56,237 bases of DNA from an uncultured Bacilli bacterium (GTDB taxonomy: Bacteria; Bacillota_I; Bacilli_A; RF39; UBA660): contig CAKORX010000007.1 of assembly GCA_934101645.1 (NCBI GenBank), positions 1 to 56,237 on the forward strand. Reading direction: 5' to 3'. Positions 26,415 to 34,246 of this stretch are shown here, one piece after another. Positions within the stretch are counted from its first letter, which is position 1. Each line of letters starts with the position of its first letter. The notes beneath the pieces were generated by a model. The model was not told the DNA's origin and ran no database searches. It worked only from the letters and a program-made list of their open reading frames with translations. A program made the translations under genes and the position numbers.

Positions 26415-27622
26415 GAAAACTAGTTTTATGTTTAATGTGTTTAATGTTAGTGGTATTTTTTCCTATAAAAGTAAATGCTGCCGCAAATACATTGGGTGAT
26501 TTAAAAAAAGAATTACAACAATTAATCAACGAAAAAAATGCAAATGATGCTGCCAAAAATAAAACCCAAAATGAGATAAATGCAGAAAATAGTCGTATAT
26601 CAAATGCACATAGTCAAGTAGAACAAGCTGAAAATGATATAGAACAAGCAAAAATTCAGATTGAAACATCTACAAAAGAAATTGAAGAAACAAAAAAGAA
26701 ATCTGAAGAATTGTTGGCATTTTATCAAGTTATTAGTAGTGATAATACATTTTTAGATTATGTAGGTGGTGCTAGTACTGCAACAGATGTTATTATGAGA
26801 GCAGATGCTATTAGCCAAATAATTAGTTATAATCAAAATGAACTTAGAAAAATGCAATCTCTAATTGAGGAAAACGAAGAATTACAAGTAACCCTAGTAA
26901 AAAAACAAAATGATTTACAAGGAAAAATTAAAGAATATGAAAATAGTTTGGCTTCACTAAAAAATGACTTATCATCTTTAGTAGAAGTTACACTTGATAT
27001 ATCACAACAAATTTCTGCACAACAAAAATTAATTAAATATTATGAAGATATTGGCTGTAAAGATAATGAACTTTTATCTAAATGTACGGACGTTGCTAAT
27101 AGTTCAAGATTTTTAAGACCTACAGTAAAAGGATATGTTTCGTCAGGGTTTGGCTGGAGATCTTTTTACCTAAATGGTAAACCATATTCGGATTTCCACC
27201 CAGCAAACGATATTGCAGGTAATCCAGGTGGAACTCCAGTTTATGCTACTGCAGCTGGTACTGTTGCAGCGGTAATTAGCAAAGCAAAATGTGGTGGAAA
27301 CCAAGTTTATATTCATGTACGTGTTCAAGGAATTGCTTATACTTTAACCTATGCCCACTTAATGGATGTTTATGTTAAAGTTGGCGATGTAGTAACTCAG
27401 CAAACTGTAATAGGCACTGTTGGAGGCGGAGGAAAAACTTTAGCCAGGAATGGTGGATGGGATACATGTTCTACAGGATACCATTTACACTATGCAGTTA
27501 CCAAAGGATTTTATTTAGGTGGTGGCGCTGAAGGCTTCTCAAGTTATAATACGTATGTAAAAAATAGTTTCCAACCCCCAGCATTACCGGCTTATGGTGT
27601 ATGGTTTTATTCGAGATATTAA
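26411..27622 (+). CDS. coiled-coil M23 peptidase, PcsB/EnvC-like FtsEX effector
   Basis: This secreted protein of 403 residues has a signal peptide (1-24) and a long coiled coil (about 27-230, rich in Gln/Glu/Lys heptads). Its C-terminal M23 peptidase domain has the zinc motifs HPANDIAG and YHLHYAV. This architecture equals EnvC/Murein hydrolase activators, and it follows ftsX with an ATGA overlap. It is therefore probably the peptidoglycan hydrolase switched on by FtsEX at septation. Unlike EnvC, the H-x3-D and H-x-H residues are kept, so it is likely a catalytic endopeptidase. Confidence 0.88.
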   Translation: MRKLVLCLMCLMLVVFFPIKVNAAANTLGDLKKELQQLINEKNANDAAKNKTQNEINAENSRISNAHSQVEQAENDIEQAKIQIETSTKEIEETKKKSEELLAFYQVISSDNTFLDYVGGASTATDVIMRADAISQIISYNQNELRKMQSLIEENEELQVTLVKKQNDLQGKIKEYENSLASLKNDLSSLVEVTLDISQQISAQQKLIKYYEDIGCKDNELLSKCTDVANSSRFLRPTVKGYVSSGFGWRSFYLNGKPYSDFHPANDIAGNPGGTPVYATAAGTVAAVISKAKCGGNQVYIHVRVQGIAYTLTYAHLMDVYVKVGDVVTQQTVIGTVGGGGKTLARNGGWDTCSTGYHLHYAVTKGFYLGGGAEGFSSYNTYVKNSFQPPALPAYGVWFYSRY

Positions 27623-27623
27623 T

Positions 27624-28301
27624 ATGAAAATATTTATAATTTTAATAGTTTTATTATCACTATGTGGTTGTAAAGATAATAAGAAAGTATCTTTTAATAA
27701 AACAATGTCAAATGAAGTAAATGAAAACAAAGAAAATGTTGTTGAATACCAAGATGATAACCCTGTAATAATTTCAATGTATGCTGATAATAATCAGGAC
27801 CAAACACAAAAGGTTGGTGAGGTTTTAACTCTTCCTTGGGTAGTAAAAAAAGATATTACTGTATTAAGTACATTTTACACAGATGACGAATACATTTCGG
27901 GAACTTATTATCAAACTATTTGGAATAAATATGCATCAAAATATGCTGAATATAAAAAATACAAAACTGGCTGGGAGATATCTTTTGATATAGGAAATAA
28001 AACTATTCATAGAAAAGTCTTAAAGCCCAGTGATGTGGCGGATTTCTATGATTATTTAGAAATTTATTTATATGATAGTGTTCATCAGGAACTTGGTGCG
28101 TGGTATTCACATTTGCTTGAAAGTGAGATAAATGATAGAACGATACTAACTACTATGAAACTTACATGTGGAAGCAAATGCGAAGAAATTACGTCGGATA
28201 TTAATGTAAAGGCATATACTTATGATGATGCAGATGATTTTGATGAAACAGGTTTTTACCGTGGAAATAGTTTCGATGATATTATAATAAAAAGAAAATA
28301 A
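27624..28301 (+). CDS. hypothetical lipoprotein
   Basis: This 226-residue lipoprotein has a clear signal peptide and lipobox (LLSLCGC, Cys near residue 16) and an acidic linker with Asn/Glu. A compact domain follows with FYTDDEYISGTYYQTIWNKYA, GWEISFDIGNKTIHRKVLKPSD and two further cysteines (TCGSKCEE). It is not recognised as a known family. The start at 27624 directly follows the PcsB-like gene, so it may be part of the ftsEX transcript and act near the division site. That link is only positional. Confidence 0.7.
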   Translation: MKIFIILIVLLSLCGCKDNKKVSFNKTMSNEVNENKENVVEYQDDNPVIISMYADNNQDQTQKVGEVLTLPWVVKKDITVLSTFYTDDEYISGTYYQTIWNKYASKYAEYKKYKTGWEISFDIGNKTIHRKVLKPSDVADFYDYLEIYLYDSVHQELGAWYSHLLESEINDRTILTTMKLTCGSKCEEITSDINVKAYTYDDADDFDETGFYRGNSFDDIIIKRK

Positions 28302-28328
28302 AGGTAGAAAATACTTTTATTTTTTTTG
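28301..28328 (+). terminator. terminator of the ftsE operon
   Basis: A short stem AAAGGTA/TACTTTT (one G-U pair) is followed by a T-rich run. Confidence 0.5.
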
Positions 28329-28347
28329 TAAAATATTCTTTGAGTAA

Positions 28348-28376
28348 TTGTTATATATATTTTAACGTGATATAAT
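28348..28376 (+). promoter_or_regulatory. promoter of the Asp-repeat protein and SipW genes
   Basis: TTGTTA (28348-28353), 17 bases, TATAAT (28371-28376), with an extended -10 TG at 28368-28369. Confidence 0.7.
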
Positions 28377-28400
28377 TATTCTAAGAATAAGGAGTTAAAT

Positions 28401-30461
28401 GTGGATAATAATGTTAATGATAAATCATTAGAAACTGATGATTTTGAAAGTCAAAAACAAATTATTGAAGATGAGCGTTTACAAGTAAACAAATATAAAA
28501 AAAATATTGTTTTATCTTGCATTTTTTTGCTTGTAATAATTTTAGTAATTGTTATTGCTTATGTAACATTATATGTATATAGACTTTATGGCGGTGGACA
28601 GATTAACCCTGGAAACATGTGTAAATATGTTAACCAAAAAATAAATGGTAGTAAAGTACCTAATTTAAATGTTTCTAAAGATAATAAATGTATTCCGTTT
28701 TACAATGTTGATTATTATCAAAATCAAAAACCTACTTTTAACATTGACATATTTGGTAACAAAACTAGATTGTTTAATCAAATAAATCAAATGGATGAAA
28801 ATGGCATGTGTAAATTAAATTGTGATTCTAATAATGATGGTTGGCCAGATTATAATATTGATTTAACTGGTGATGGTGTCGCAGATTTAAATATAATATT
28901 TGACTATAATAAAAAGAAAACATGTGATTTAAATTGTGATATAAATAAAGATGGCATAGCAGATACAAATATTGATTTAGATAATGATAATAAGCCCGAT
29001 GTTAATATAACTGATGATGATTACACTAAACCCAAATATAATGTTGATTATAAAGGTAATAGAAAGCCTACATTTAATATTAAAGATAAAGATGGAAATA
29101 TTACAAATCCAATCAATCAACTTGATAATGATGGAAAGTGTACGAAAAACTGTGACCTTGATAACGATGGTTTCCCAGATTATAACATAGATATAAATGG
29201 TGATGGGACTATTTTAAGTGAATTAATCGATAGCGATGATTCTAGTGAGGTTGATTATAAAAATAGTAAATATAATGATTGGAAATGTTATGTTAAAAAT
29301 GATTGTAATTATGACAAGAAAACTCCGAAAAATACGTATATTAATATAGATATAGATGGTGATGGCAAAGCAGACGTAAATGTTTCAAATGATGTTGGTA
29401 AAACTATTACAAATCCAATTAATAATGAGGTCGTTATTGATGGAAAAACTATAATTTTAAATGAAGATATAGATGGTGATGGTTTTCCGGATTTAAATAT
29501 AGATATAGATGGTGATGGAAAACCGGATTTAAACATTAGTAATGACGGAAAGTGTACAAAAAATTGTGATACCAATAATGATGGCAGAGCAGATTATTTA
29601 ATTGACATAAACGATAAAAAAATAGATGTAAATATTGATACTGATTATGATGGCCATTGTGATGTAAATTGTGATATTGACTACGATTTATACCCAGATT
29701 TAAACGTTGATATAAATGGAGACAATGTTCCGGATTTAAATATTGATTTTGACAAGGATGGTAAACCAGATTTTAACATTGATACTGATGGCGATGGAAA
29801 ACCAGACTTAAATATTGACATTTATGGATTAGGAAAATGCAATTTTAATTGTGTTGATGACAATGGTCAAATAAGCAATCCTGTTGGTTCTAAAGATACG
29901 TGCACAAAAAATTGTGACACAACCGGTGATGGCTTACCTAATATAAATGTAGATATAGATGGCGATGGAATTTGTGATTTTAATTGTAATAATGGCACTA
30001 CAAATATAGATAGTGATTATAATTATTATGAAGATGATAAATATAAAAATGAAAAAAATATATTAGAAATTGCAAAGGGAAAAGATAGTAATTTATATGT
30101 GTATAATCCTCTTGAGATATTGTCAGTTGATATTGAACCAGGATGGAATGATACTTATGTGTTAAAAATTCAAAATAATACTGATTATGCAGTTGCATAT
30201 AAATTAATTTGGAAAAATGTATATAATGATTTTACTGATATTAATAATTTAGATTATTTTATAACAAGAAGTAATATTTCATATTTAAATAATATGAAAG
30301 CTCCAAGGCAAAGCATAGATTTGTCTAATGAGGTTTTAATTAAGGATAATACAACTGTTAAATATGTGTTAAATATTTCTTGGAAAGAAACAGGAATTAA
30401 TCAAAATATTGATAGTGGAAAAACTTTTAAAGGACAACTTTACATAGAAACAATACATTAA
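28401..30461 (+). CDS. membrane-anchored protein with tandem Asp-rich calcium-binding-type repeats
   Basis: This 686-residue protein has a cytoplasmic head of about 36 residues, one transmembrane helix (about 37-60), then a long extracellular region. Residues about 130-560 hold some 15 repeats of the form D-x-D-x-D-G-x-x-D-x-N-I (for example DIDGDGKPDLNI), the type seen in dockerin/thrombospondin-3-like calcium loops, broken by paired-cysteine units (CTKNCD). The C-terminal 100 residues (NDTYVLKIQNNTDYAVAYKLIW) look like a TasA/camelysin-type beta domain. The GTG start at 28401 has AAGGAG upstream. It is followed by a SipW-type peptidase after 20 bases. No exact family is recognised. Confidence 0.75.
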   Translation: MDNNVNDKSLETDDFESQKQIIEDERLQVNKYKKNIVLSCIFLLVIILVIVIAYVTLYVYRLYGGGQINPGNMCKYVNQKINGSKVPNLNVSKDNKCIPFYNVDYYQNQKPTFNIDIFGNKTRLFNQINQMDENGMCKLNCDSNNDGWPDYNIDLTGDGVADLNIIFDYNKKKTCDLNCDINKDGIADTNIDLDNDNKPDVNITDDDYTKPKYNVDYKGNRKPTFNIKDKDGNITNPINQLDNDGKCTKNCDLDNDGFPDYNIDINGDGTILSELIDSDDSSEVDYKNSKYNDWKCYVKNDCNYDKKTPKNTYINIDIDGDGKADVNVSNDVGKTITNPINNEVVIDGKTIILNEDIDGDGFPDLNIDIDGDGKPDLNISNDGKCTKNCDTNNDGRADYLIDINDKKIDVNIDTDYDGHCDVNCDIDYDLYPDLNVDINGDNVPDLNIDFDKDGKPDFNIDTDGDGKPDLNIDIYGLGKCNFNCVDDNGQISNPVGSKDTCTKNCDTTGDGLPNINVDIDGDGICDFNCNNGTTNIDSDYNYYEDDKYKNEKNILEIAKGKDSNLYVYNPLEILSVDIEPGWNDTYVLKIQNNTDYAVAYKLIWKNVYNDFTDINNLDYFITRSNISYLNNMKAPRQSIDLSNEVLIKDNTTVKYVLNISWKETGINQNIDSGKTFKGQLYIETIH

Positions 30462-30481
30462 AAGTAGAAAGGAGAATATTT

Positions 30482-31135
30482 ATGGTAACAAAAAAAATGA
30501 AAATAAAATCTATAATTAACTATATTTTTTCAGTTATTTCATGGACTTTATTTTCGTTATTAATACTTTGTGCAGCTTTTTTAATATATTATTTTGTTGC
30601 ACTTAAATTATATGAATCCAAAGGACCAAAATATAAACCTTTATTTTCAATTTATACAATTGTTACTGATAGTATGGTACCAACAATTAATGTTTATGAT
30701 ATAATAATTAATAAGAATGTTAAAAAACCTACAGATGTAAAAAAAGATGATATAATCACATTTGTTTCAAAAGGTATTGTATCATATGGAATGACAATTA
30801 CTCATCGTGTTAAAGATGTCTATGTTGATGAAAAAACAAATGAATATGAATACGTAACAAAAGGTGATCATAATCCAATAAAAGATGATACACCTGCTCC
30901 ATATAGTAATTTAATAGGAAAAGTAATTTTGCGTTTCCCAGGTCTTGGTCAAGTACAAAGATTTGTAGGAAGTAAATTCGGTTGGTTAGTGGTTGTTATA
31001 ATACCTGCGTTTGTTATTATCATTCAAGATATTATGAAGTTAATAAGAATTTCGGGAGTTAAGAAAAAAGCTAATAAAGAAAATGAAAAAGTCGTTGAAG
31101 AGGTTGAAAATAATTTGCCAAAAATTAGTCAGTAG
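30482..31135 (+). CDS. sipW: signal peptidase I, SipW/ER type
   Basis: This membrane-bound signal peptidase has 217 residues. An N-terminal transmembrane helix precedes the catalytic serine in TDSMVPTI. ITHRV and TKGDHNPIKDD follow, where a histidine replaces the lysine general base of ordinary bacterial peptidases, and a C-terminal helix closes the domain. This is the SipW class, which matures TasA-like matrix or surface proteins. It is co-transcribed with the Asp-repeat protein. The surface protein at 52838 has a SipW-type leader and may be another client. Confidence 0.88.
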   Translation: MVTKKMKIKSIINYIFSVISWTLFSLLILCAAFLIYYFVALKLYESKGPKYKPLFSIYTIVTDSMVPTINVYDIIINKNVKKPTDVKKDDIITFVSKGIVSYGMTITHRVKDVYVDEKTNEYEYVTKGDHNPIKDDTPAPYSNLIGKVILRFPGLGQVQRFVGSKFGWLVVVIIPAFVIIIQDIMKLIRISGVKKKANKENEKVVEEVENNLPKISQ

Positions 31136-31157
31136 TTTAATCTACTGACTTTTTTTC
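31127..31157 (+). terminator. terminator of the sipW operon
   Basis: A perfect 9-bp stem AGTCAGTAG/CTACTGACT overlaps the sipW stop region and is followed by seven T. It also reaches the stop of the convergent symporter gene. Confidence 0.85.
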
Positions 31158-32336
31158 TAAAAGTTTGTTTGTAAAAAGTGCTGCTACAGTATTACCCAGT
31201 GAATTAAGCATTGTTGCTGGTGCATCGGTTATTGTCGCGATTATAGTAAGAATTGCTAAAGATTCAATAGGAAATCCTAAACTTGTGATAATTAGTATTT
31301 CTGAAACTGTTCCTCCACCTATCGGTACTGCACTTATTAATAATGCGGATAATAGTGATACACCAAGTATTGTAATAATATTTATTGGCTTATTAAATAG
31401 ATAAACTAAAAACATAATTTTAAATACACAATCGATGATTGAACCATCTTTATGAAAATTTGTACCAAGTGGTATAGCCACATTAGTTACGTCATTATCT
31501 ATTTTTAATTTTTTACATGAATTAATGTTAACAGGTATGGTAGCAGCAGAAGAGCAAGTACTAAGAGAGGTTGCTATTACAGGCATTGACTCTTTCCAAA
31601 AATTTTTCAAATTTTTATTACATAAAATAGCAATAATTGAATAAAAAACACCTGCAAAAATTATTGATATAATTGAATAGTATATAAATACTTTTAAATA
31701 ATCTGCAGTAATATTTATACCAAACGAACCTACTTGTGAAGCAAAATATGCTCCAAGTCCAATCCATGCATATTTCATAATTAACGCTAGCATTTTCATA
31801 ACTAAATCATTTAAACTATTAATTATTTTTATAATAATTTGATTCTCTTTTTTACTTTTGTTAAGAGCCAAAGCAAATATTATTGAAAAAATAATTAGTG
31901 CAATCATATTATTTTTACTTAAAATTTTACTAAAATCATCGACAGCTATAGAATTTGCAATATTATCAAAAATATTATTTTTTTCTATAGTAACATTATT
32001 TTGTATTAAAGTTATATGATTATTGTTATTAACAAATCTATATGATACTGTTGCAATTAATCCCACTAAAGACGAAATAAGAGACATAACAATAAGTACA
32101 AAAATTAACTTTTTAAATATTCTTTTAAGTTTTGTAAAACTTATATTACATATCGAAGACACTATACTTGTAAAAATAATTGGTACAATAAGTGTACATA
32201 GTAAATTTATAAAAATTTTTCCTATTGGGGCCAAGTATATTGCTTTTTCTTTCAAAATAATTCCAAGTAAAAAACCTAAAATAAGTCCACCAAAAATTTT
32301 AAGTGTTTCTTTATAATTATTTAATATTTTTTTCAT
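31137..32336 (-). CDS. dicarboxylate/amino acid:cation symporter (DAACS family)
   Basis: This membrane symporter of 399 residues belongs to the GltP/DctA/SstT family. It has about eight helices and two re-entrant loops. Visible family parts are LIVPIIFTSIVSSI, the serine-rich ATSLSTCSSAATIPVNI loop, and AVPIGGGTVSEILI. The helix after it carries TDAPATMLNSLGNTVA, in the place of the D-x-x-R-T-x-x-N-V motif of glutamate carriers. Because of this change the substrate (dicarboxylate, glutamate or serine) is uncertain. The minus-strand gene faces sipW. Confidence 0.85.
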   Translation of the reverse strand: MKKILNNYKETLKIFGGLILGFLLGIILKEKAIYLAPIGKIFINLLCTLIVPIIFTSIVSSICNISFTKLKRIFKKLIFVLIVMSLISSLVGLIATVSYRFVNNNNHITLIQNNVTIEKNNIFDNIANSIAVDDFSKILSKNNMIALIIFSIIFALALNKSKKENQIIIKIINSLNDLVMKMLALIMKYAWIGLGAYFASQVGSFGINITADYLKVFIYYSIISIIFAGVFYSIIAILCNKNLKNFWKESMPVIATSLSTCSSAATIPVNINSCKKLKIDNDVTNVAIPLGTNFHKDGSIIDCVFKIMFLVYLFNKPINIITILGVSLLSALLISAVPIGGGTVSEILIITSLGFPIESLAILTIIATITDAPATMLNSLGNTVAALFTNKLLEKKSVD

Positions 32337-32390
32337 AATCCTCCTTTATTAAAAAAGTATTATATATTTATAAAATCTATTCATTCGAGT

Positions 32391-32426
32391 TTGACAATGA
32401 TTAATAAATTATGATAATATTAATCA
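32391..32426 (+). promoter_or_regulatory. rubrerythrin promoter with inverted-repeat operator
   Basis: TTGACA (32391-32396) and GATAAT (32413-32418) are 16 bases apart. TGATTAAT (32398-32405) and ATTAATCA (32419-32426) form a perfect 8-bp inverted repeat around the -10. The inner TTATGATAATATTAA has 12 of 15 matches to the PerR box consensus. A peroxide regulator is a plausible binder. Confidence 0.6.
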
Positions 32427-32445
32427 TGAAAAAGGAGTATAATTA

Positions 32446-32985
32446 ATGGAATTAAAAGGTAGTAAAACAGAAAGTAATTTATTAACTGCTTTTGCTGGAG
32501 AAAGTCAAGCAAGAAATAAATATACTTTTTATGCTAGCAAAGCAAAAAAAGAAGGTTATGAGCAAATAGCCAGCATATTTGAAGAAACTGCAAATAATGA
32601 AAAAGAACATGCAAAATTATGGTTTAAAGCGCTTAATGGCGGGGAAATACCTTCAACAATAGAAAACTTAAAAGATGCTGCAAATGGTGAAAACTATGAA
32701 TGGACAGAAATGTACAAAGGCTTTGCACAAGTTGCTAGAGAAGAAGGGTTTGAAGATATTGCAAAGCTATTTGAAATGGTTGGTGAAATAGAAAAGCACC
32801 ATGAAGAAAGATATTTAAAATTAGTTTCTAATATTGATGAAGATAAAGTATTTCATCGTAATGAAGAAGTTATTTGGATATGTAGAAATTGTGGACACGT
32901 TTATTATGGAAAAGATGCTTTAAAAGTTTGCCCAGTATGTAAACATCCAGAATCATTTATGGAACTAAAAAATACAAATTATTAA
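32446..32985 (+). CDS. rbr: rubrerythrin
   Basis: Rubrerythrin is a di-iron peroxidase that protects anaerobes from hydrogen peroxide. The ferritin-like N-terminal domain has the iron ligands in GESQARNKY, EETANNEKEHAKLW, and GEIEKHHEERY. The C-terminal rubredoxin domain carries CRNCGHVYYGKDALKVCPVC (two CxxC). The 179-residue length is normal. AAAGGAG precedes the ATG. It stands alone, behind a promoter with an operator-like inverted repeat, which suggests oxidative-stress control. Confidence 0.95.
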   Translation: MELKGSKTESNLLTAFAGESQARNKYTFYASKAKKEGYEQIASIFEETANNEKEHAKLWFKALNGGEIPSTIENLKDAANGENYEWTEMYKGFAQVAREEGFEDIAKLFEMVGEIEKHHEERYLKLVSNIDEDKVFHRNEEVIWICRNCGHVYYGKDALKVCPVCKHPESFMELKNTNY

Positions 32986-33020
32986 TATATGTTGAATTAT
33001 TCTAAGTAGTTTTAAAAAAA

Positions 33021-33186
33021 TAACAGAGATTAATGAAATTGGTGAAATCATTAGAAAAAATTAAAACGAATTTCAAGTAAGGAGTATAATCGGGTAATTA
33101 CGTTATAAATATAAAGATGAATATCCTTCATAAAGTAGGGTGGTACAGCGGTAAAACGCCCCTATATTTATGGGGGGTTTTTTTAA
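33021..33186 (+). promoter_or_regulatory. T-box riboswitch, phenylalanine type
   Basis: This tRNA-sensing leader lies before pheST. It includes a long 5' stem region with the TTC specifier codon (33072-33074, phenylalanine, within GAATTTCAAG) and the T-box sequence GTAGGGTGGTACAGCGG (33135-33151). A competing terminator hairpin rich in C/G (33155-33176) is followed by a T run. Uncharged tRNA-Phe would favour read-through into pheS. Confidence 0.88.
33155..33186 (+). terminator. attenuator terminator of the Phe T-box
   Basis: AACGCCCC pairs with GGGGGGTT (one mismatch) around TATATTTAT and is followed by a T run. It overlaps the 3' side of the T-box antiterminator. Confidence 0.8.
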
Positions 33187-33203
33187 AAAAAGGAGATTTT
33201 AAA

Positions 33204-34229
33204 ATGGATAATATTAAAAATGAGATTGAAAAAGATATTAAAAATGCAAAAAATTTAAATGAAATTAATGAGATAAAAATTAAATATTTAGGAAAAAAAG
33301 GTGTTATTACTGAACTCCAAAATAAAATAAAAGATGCAGAAAATAAAAAAGAATATGGAATGATGGTTAATGATGTTAAAAATTATTTCAATGATAAATA
33401 TGAGGAAAAGTTTGAGTCAATTAACACAGAAATATTAAATAAAAAACTTAAAAATGAACAAATAGATATTAGTATGCCTGCTGTAAGTATTCCAATCGGT
33501 GCTCCTAATATACTTGAAAAAACAACAGAATTAGTAGAAGAGCTATTTATGTCTTTAGGTTTTGATGTAATGGATGGCCCCGAAATTGAAGAAGATAAAT
33601 TTAACTTTGAATTATTAAATATCCCTAAAGGTCATCCAGCAAGAGATGCTCAAGATACATTCTATATTAAAGATGATGAATACTTATTAAGAAGCCAAAC
33701 TTCTCCAATGCAAGCAAGAGCTATGCTTGCAGGTAAAGGAGAAAAACCAATTAGAATGATATGCCCTGGTAAAACATATAGACGTGATGATGATGATGCA
33801 ACACATTCACATCAATTTATGCAAATTGAAGGATTAGTAGTTGACAAAAATATTAGTTTATCTGATCTTAAGGGAGTGTTTGACTTACTTGCAAAAAAAC
33901 TTTTTGGCGATGATTGCGTAACAAGATTTAGACCTAGTTATTATCAATTTACAGAACCATCTGTAGAAACTGATATAAGTTGCTTTGCTTGTCATGGAAA
34001 AGGTTGCAGTTTATGCAAAAATACAGGTTGGATTACTGTTGCAGGAGCAGGAATTGTTCATCCAAACGTGTTATCAAACTGTGGATATGATCCTAAAAAA
34101 TGGACGGGATTTGCTTTCGGATTTGGTGCTGAACGTCTTGCAATGCTTAAGTATAATATAAATGACATAAGAACATTTTATACGACCGACTTAAGAGAAG
34201 TAAAAGTATTTGATAGAAAAGAAGATTAA
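33204..34229 (+). CDS. pheS: phenylalanine--tRNA ligase alpha subunit
   Basis: PheS carries the catalytic class II core of the tetrameric enzyme that charges tRNA-Phe. A helical N-terminal coiled coil (residues 1-85) precedes motif 2 (CPGKTYRRDDDDATHSHQFMQIEGLVVD) and motif 3 (GFAFGFGAERLAMLKYNINDIR). ETDISCFACHGKGCSLCKNTGW contains four cysteines of the type seen in bacterial PheS. The ATG at 33204, behind AAAGGAG, is used; the frame is open further back through the T-box terminator, which cannot be coding. The length is 341. Confidence 0.96.
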   Translation: MDNIKNEIEKDIKNAKNLNEINEIKIKYLGKKGVITELQNKIKDAENKKEYGMMVNDVKNYFNDKYEEKFESINTEILNKKLKNEQIDISMPAVSIPIGAPNILEKTTELVEELFMSLGFDVMDGPEIEEDKFNFELLNIPKGHPARDAQDTFYIKDDEYLLRSQTSPMQARAMLAGKGEKPIRMICPGKTYRRDDDDATHSHQFMQIEGLVVDKNISLSDLKGVFDLLAKKLFGDDCVTRFRPSYYQFTEPSVETDISCFACHGKGCSLCKNTGWITVAGAGIVHPNVLSNCGYDPKKWTGFAFGFGAERLAMLKYNINDIRTFYTTDLREVKVFDRKED

Positions 34230-34246
34230 TAATAGTAGGAGGAAAA

